8,044 nucleotides of DNA from an uncultured Shinella sp. GTDB taxonomy: Bacteria > Pseudomonadota > Alphaproteobacteria > Rhizobiales > Rhizobiaceae. The translations under genes and the position numbers were made by a program. Within the stretch, counting starts at the first letter, position 1. The number at the start of each line of letters is the position of its first letter. The stretch covers positions 1 through 8,044 of the forward strand of contig CAMPIK010000088.1 in the NCBI GenBank assembly GCA_946886325.1, given 5' to 3'. The notes below the pieces were generated by a model, which saw only the letters and a list, made by a program, of their open reading frames with translations, was not told the origin of the DNA and did not search any database. Shown here piece after piece: positions 5,913 to 8,044 of the stretch.

Positions 5913-6618
5913 GATCCGCGACCTCTCGCTCCACTACGGCCAGCATCTCGCGCTCGACCGCGTCTCCGTCAGCGTCGGCAAGGGCGAGGCGGTTGTCATC
6001 CTCGGCGCCAACGGGGCCGGCAAATCGTCGCTGCTGAAATCGGCGGCCGGCCTCGTCAGGCCCGATCCCGGAACCGGCATCCGCTTCGCAGGCACCGAAA
6101 TCGTCAACCGGCCCGCCCATCTCGTGCTCGAATCCGGCATCGCGCTGGTGCCGGAGGGCCGCGGCGTCTTCGGCGACCTGACGGTGGAGGAAAACCTCGC
6201 GCTCGGCGCCTATGCGAAACGCGCCCGCGCCCATGCGGCGGCGAGCCGCGACCTCGTCTATGCGCTCTTTCCGAAGCTTGCCGACCGCAGCCGGCAATTC
6301 GTCAACACCATGTCGGGCGGCGAGCAGCAGATGGTGGCGATCGGCCGCGCGCTGATGTCGAAGCCCGATCTGCTGATGCTGGACGAGCCGAGCCTCGGCC
6401 TTGCCCCCGTCGTCGTCGGCGAGCTTTTCGCCGCACTCGGACGGGTGCGCGAGAGCGGGCTGGCGCTGCTCGTCGTCGAGCAGAACGTCAAGATGAGCCT
6501 CTCGATCGCCGACCGCGGCTACCTCATGGAAGCCGGCCGCATCGTCGGGGAGAACACCGCAACGGCGCTTGCGAACGACGACGCGGTGAAGCGCGCGTTC
6601 CTCGGCGCCACCGCCTAA
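5905..6618 (+). CDS. livF: HAAT/Liv-family ABC transporter ATPase, LivF type
   Basis: This 237-residue ATPase partners LivG under the two permeases. Walker A is GANGAGKSS (34-42) and the canonical signature is MSGGEQQ (136-142). Walker B is LLMLDEP (156-162), followed by the LivF-type D-loop SLGLAP (163-168). As is typical of LivF, the Q-loop position reads VPEGRGVF (82-89) with Glu, and the switch region reads VVEQN with Gln193 in place of His. The protein is therefore an ordinary LivF, in contrast to the altered LivG. The ATG at 5905 has CGGAGA 5 nt upstream, within the end of livG, and the 8-nt overlap implies coupled translation. The TAA at 6616-6618 is followed by 22 bp and then the dehydrogenase gene without any terminator-like structure, so read-through into that gene is expected. 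Confidence 0.94.
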   Translation: MLEIRDLSLHYGQHLALDRVSVSVGKGEAVVILGANGAGKSSLLKSAAGLVRPDPGTGIRFAGTEIVNRPAHLVLESGIALVPEGRGVFGDLTVEENLALGAYAKRARAHAAASRDLVYALFPKLADRSRQFVNTMSGGEQQMVAIGRALMSKPDLLMLDEPSLGLAPVVVGELFAALGRVRESGLALLVVEQNVKMSLSIADRGYLMEAGRIVGENTATALANDDAVKRAFLGATA

Positions 6619-6640
6619 CAATTCGAACCAGGAGAAAAAT

Positions 6641-8044
6641 ATGTCTGTCCTTGGACTGAAAATCAACAATCTGGACCAGGCCGCCTCCGACGGGCGCACC
6701 TTCTCCCGCATCAACCCGATCTCGGGCGAGGTTGCGACCGAAGTGGCCGCCGCCTCGCTGGAGGATGCCCGCCAGGCGGTCAATGCCGCGGCCAAGGCCT
6801 TCCCCGCCTGGGCGGCGACCGGGCCGGGCCTGCGCCGCAAGCTGCTGCTGGCTGCCGCCGACAAGCTGCAGGCGAAGACGCCCGATTTCGTCGCCGCCAT
6901 GGCCGCGGAGATGGGTGCCACGGCCGGCTGGGCGATGTTCAACGTCGGGCTCGCCGCCGACATGCTACGGGAAGCGGCGTCTTTGACGACGCAGATCACC
7001 GGCGAGATCATTCCCTCCAACCGCCCCGGCTCGCTTGCCATGGGCATGCGCCAGCCGGCCGGCGTCGTGCTGTCGATGGCACCCTGGAATGCGCCTGTGA
7101 TCCTCGGCGTGCGCTCGCTCGCGACCCCGCTTGCCTGCGGCAACACGGTCGTGATGAAGACCTCGGAAATCTGCCCGCGCACGCACCGCCTGATCGTCGA
7201 TGCGCTGCATGAGGCGGGGCTTCCGGAAGGCGTGCTCAACGCCGTTTCCAACGCGCCGGAGGATGCCGCCGCCATCGTCGAGACGATGATCGCGCATCCG
7301 GCCGTGCGCCGCGTCAACTTCACCGGCTCGACCCGCGTCGGCCGGATCATCGCGGAGACCGCCGGGCGCTACCTGAAGCCGGCGCTGCTGGAACTCGGCG
7401 GCAAGGCACCCTTCGTCGTGCTCGACGATGCGGATCTCGACGAGGCCGTCGCCGCCGCCGCCTTCGGCGCCTATATGAACCAGGGCCAGATCTGCATGTC
7501 GACCGAGCGCATCGTCGTCGACGAGACGATCGCCGACCGCTTCGTCGAGGCACTGGCGGCAAAGGCGAAGACACTGGTTGCCGGCGATCCGCGCGAGGGC
7601 AACACGCCGCTCGGCTCGGTGGTCGATGCGCATGCGGCACAGCGGCTGGAACAGTTGATCCGCGATGCCACCGGCAAGGGCGCGGTGCTTGCCGCCGGCG
7701 GCAGCGTCAAGGGCACGATCGTCGATGCGACCCTGCTCGACCGGGTGACGCCCGCCATGCGCATCTACGGCGAGGAGAGTTTTGGCCCGGTCGTCAGCAT
7801 CATCCGGGTCGGCTCGATCGACGAGGCCGTGCGCGTCGCCAACGATACGGAATACGGGCTTTCGGCCGCCGTCTTCGGCCGCGACGTCAACCGCGCCATG
7901 CAGGTCGCCCGCCGCATCGAATCCGGCATCTGCCACATCAACGGCCCGACCGTGCACGACGAGGCGCAGATGCCCTTCGGCGGCGTCAAGGAATCCGGCT
8001 ACGGCCGCTTCGGCGGCAAGGCGGGCATCGCCGAGTTCACGGAG
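6641..8044 (+). CDS. NAD(P)-dependent aldehyde dehydrogenase, salicylaldehyde/vanillin dehydrogenase type (3' end outside window)
   Basis: The frame runs from ATG 6641 to the window end, 468 residues, about 15 short of the usual 480-485. It oxidises an aldehyde to the acid in the cytoplasm. All key elements are present: oxyanion Asn150 in PWN, cofactor Lys173 in MKTSE, the Rossmann motif FTGSTRVG (227-234), the general base Glu251 in LELGGK, nucleophile Cys285 in GQICMSTER, and Glu379 in ESFGPV. The NQGQICMSTER block and the PALLELGGKAPFVVLDDADLD run resemble the salicylaldehyde/vanillin dehydrogenase branch (NahF/Vdh-like) rather than betaine-aldehyde or succinate-semialdehyde enzymes. AGGAGA (6630-6635) stands 5 nt upstream of the start, which is 22 bp after livF. 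Position as the last visible gene of the importer operon suggests it acts on the imported compound or an early intermediate. The exact aldehyde cannot be told from sequence. Confidence 0.92.
   Translation, partial: MSVLGLKINNLDQAASDGRTFSRINPISGEVATEVAAASLEDARQAVNAAAKAFPAWAATGPGLRRKLLLAAADKLQAKTPDFVAAMAAEMGATAGWAMFNVGLAADMLREAASLTTQITGEIIPSNRPGSLAMGMRQPAGVVLSMAPWNAPVILGVRSLATPLACGNTVVMKTSEICPRTHRLIVDALHEAGLPEGVLNAVSNAPEDAAAIVETMIAHPAVRRVNFTGSTRVGRIIAETAGRYLKPALLELGGKAPFVVLDDADLDEAVAAAAFGAYMNQGQICMSTERIVVDETIADRFVEALAAKAKTLVAGDPREGNTPLGSVVDAHAAQRLEQLIRDATGKGAVLAAGGSVKGTIVDATLLDRVTPAMRIYGEESFGPVVSIIRVGSIDEAVRVANDTEYGLSAAVFGRDVNRAMQVARRIESGICHINGPTVHDEAQMPFGGVKESGYGRFGGKAGIAEFTE

Noticed and set aside
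5905..6618. Gln193 for the switch His and Glu84 for the Q-loop Gln in LivF as anomalies
   Set aside because: Both substitutions are typical of the LivF subfamily and not a local oddity.
5815..7350. 511-codon minus-strand open frame across livF and the dehydrogenase gene
   Set aside because: The plus strand carries two conserved enzymes with all catalytic motifs; the antisense product changes composition midway and shows no family motif.
6965..7957. 330-codon minus-strand open frame inside the dehydrogenase gene
   Set aside because: It is antisense to conserved catalytic blocks, has no ribosome binding site I can see and low-complexity composition.

Overview
The window is GC-rich, tightly packed bacterial DNA. 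It most likely comes from an alphaproteobacterium of the order Hyphomicrobiales (Rhizobiales), probably Rhizobiaceae. The codon bias toward G or C at third positions, the ABC operon of the liv/bra type and above all the paired palindromes at 3156-3287 support this. Those palindromes have the look of the rhizobial intergenic mosaic element (RIME) common in Sinorhizobium, Rhizobium and Agrobacterium relatives. I see no tRNA, rRNA, CRISPR array, transposase or phage gene.

Layout. (1) 1-809, plus strand: the 3' end of an aldo/keto reductase gene, followed 5 bp later by a complete GNAT acetyltransferase gene. (2) 848-1741, minus strand: an AraC/XylS-type regulator gene, convergent with the GNAT gene and divergent from everything downstream. 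(3) 1742-1911: a 170-bp divergent control region. It holds a perfect 6-5-6 inverted repeat inside candidate promoters, a possible 28-codon Arg-rich upstream ORF, and a GC-rich hairpin that covers part of the ribosome binding site of the next gene. (4) 1912-6618, plus strand: a complete ABC importer of the hydrophobic amino acid (HAAT/Liv) family, in the order binding protein, RIME-like repeat, LivH, LivM, LivG, LivF. The last four genes overlap each other by 4, 4 and 8 nt. (5) 6641-8044, plus strand: an aldehyde dehydrogenase of the salicylaldehyde/vanillin dehydrogenase type, cut by the window end about 15 residues short of the usual C-terminus.

How the parts fit. The divergent AraC-type regulator probably controls the importer and the dehydrogenase as one inducible catabolic operon. 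Although the importer genes would be labelled 'branched-chain amino acid transport' by default, the attached dehydrogenase points to an aromatic aldehyde or a related aromatic compound (hydroxybenzoate or phenylpropanoid type) as the imported substrate. That is an inference; the sequence does not fix the ligand. The reductase and acetyltransferase genes look like a separate neighbouring unit.

The most unusual points are the degenerate ABC signature motif in LivG (LTYID in place of an LSGGQ-like motif) beside a canonical one in LivF, the layered control region at 1742-1911, the possible Tat signal on a binding protein without cysteines, and the RIME-like repeat between the binding-protein gene and the permease genes. 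I found no clear sign of a wholly new kind of system; this is a recognisable catabolic transport operon with a few odd features.
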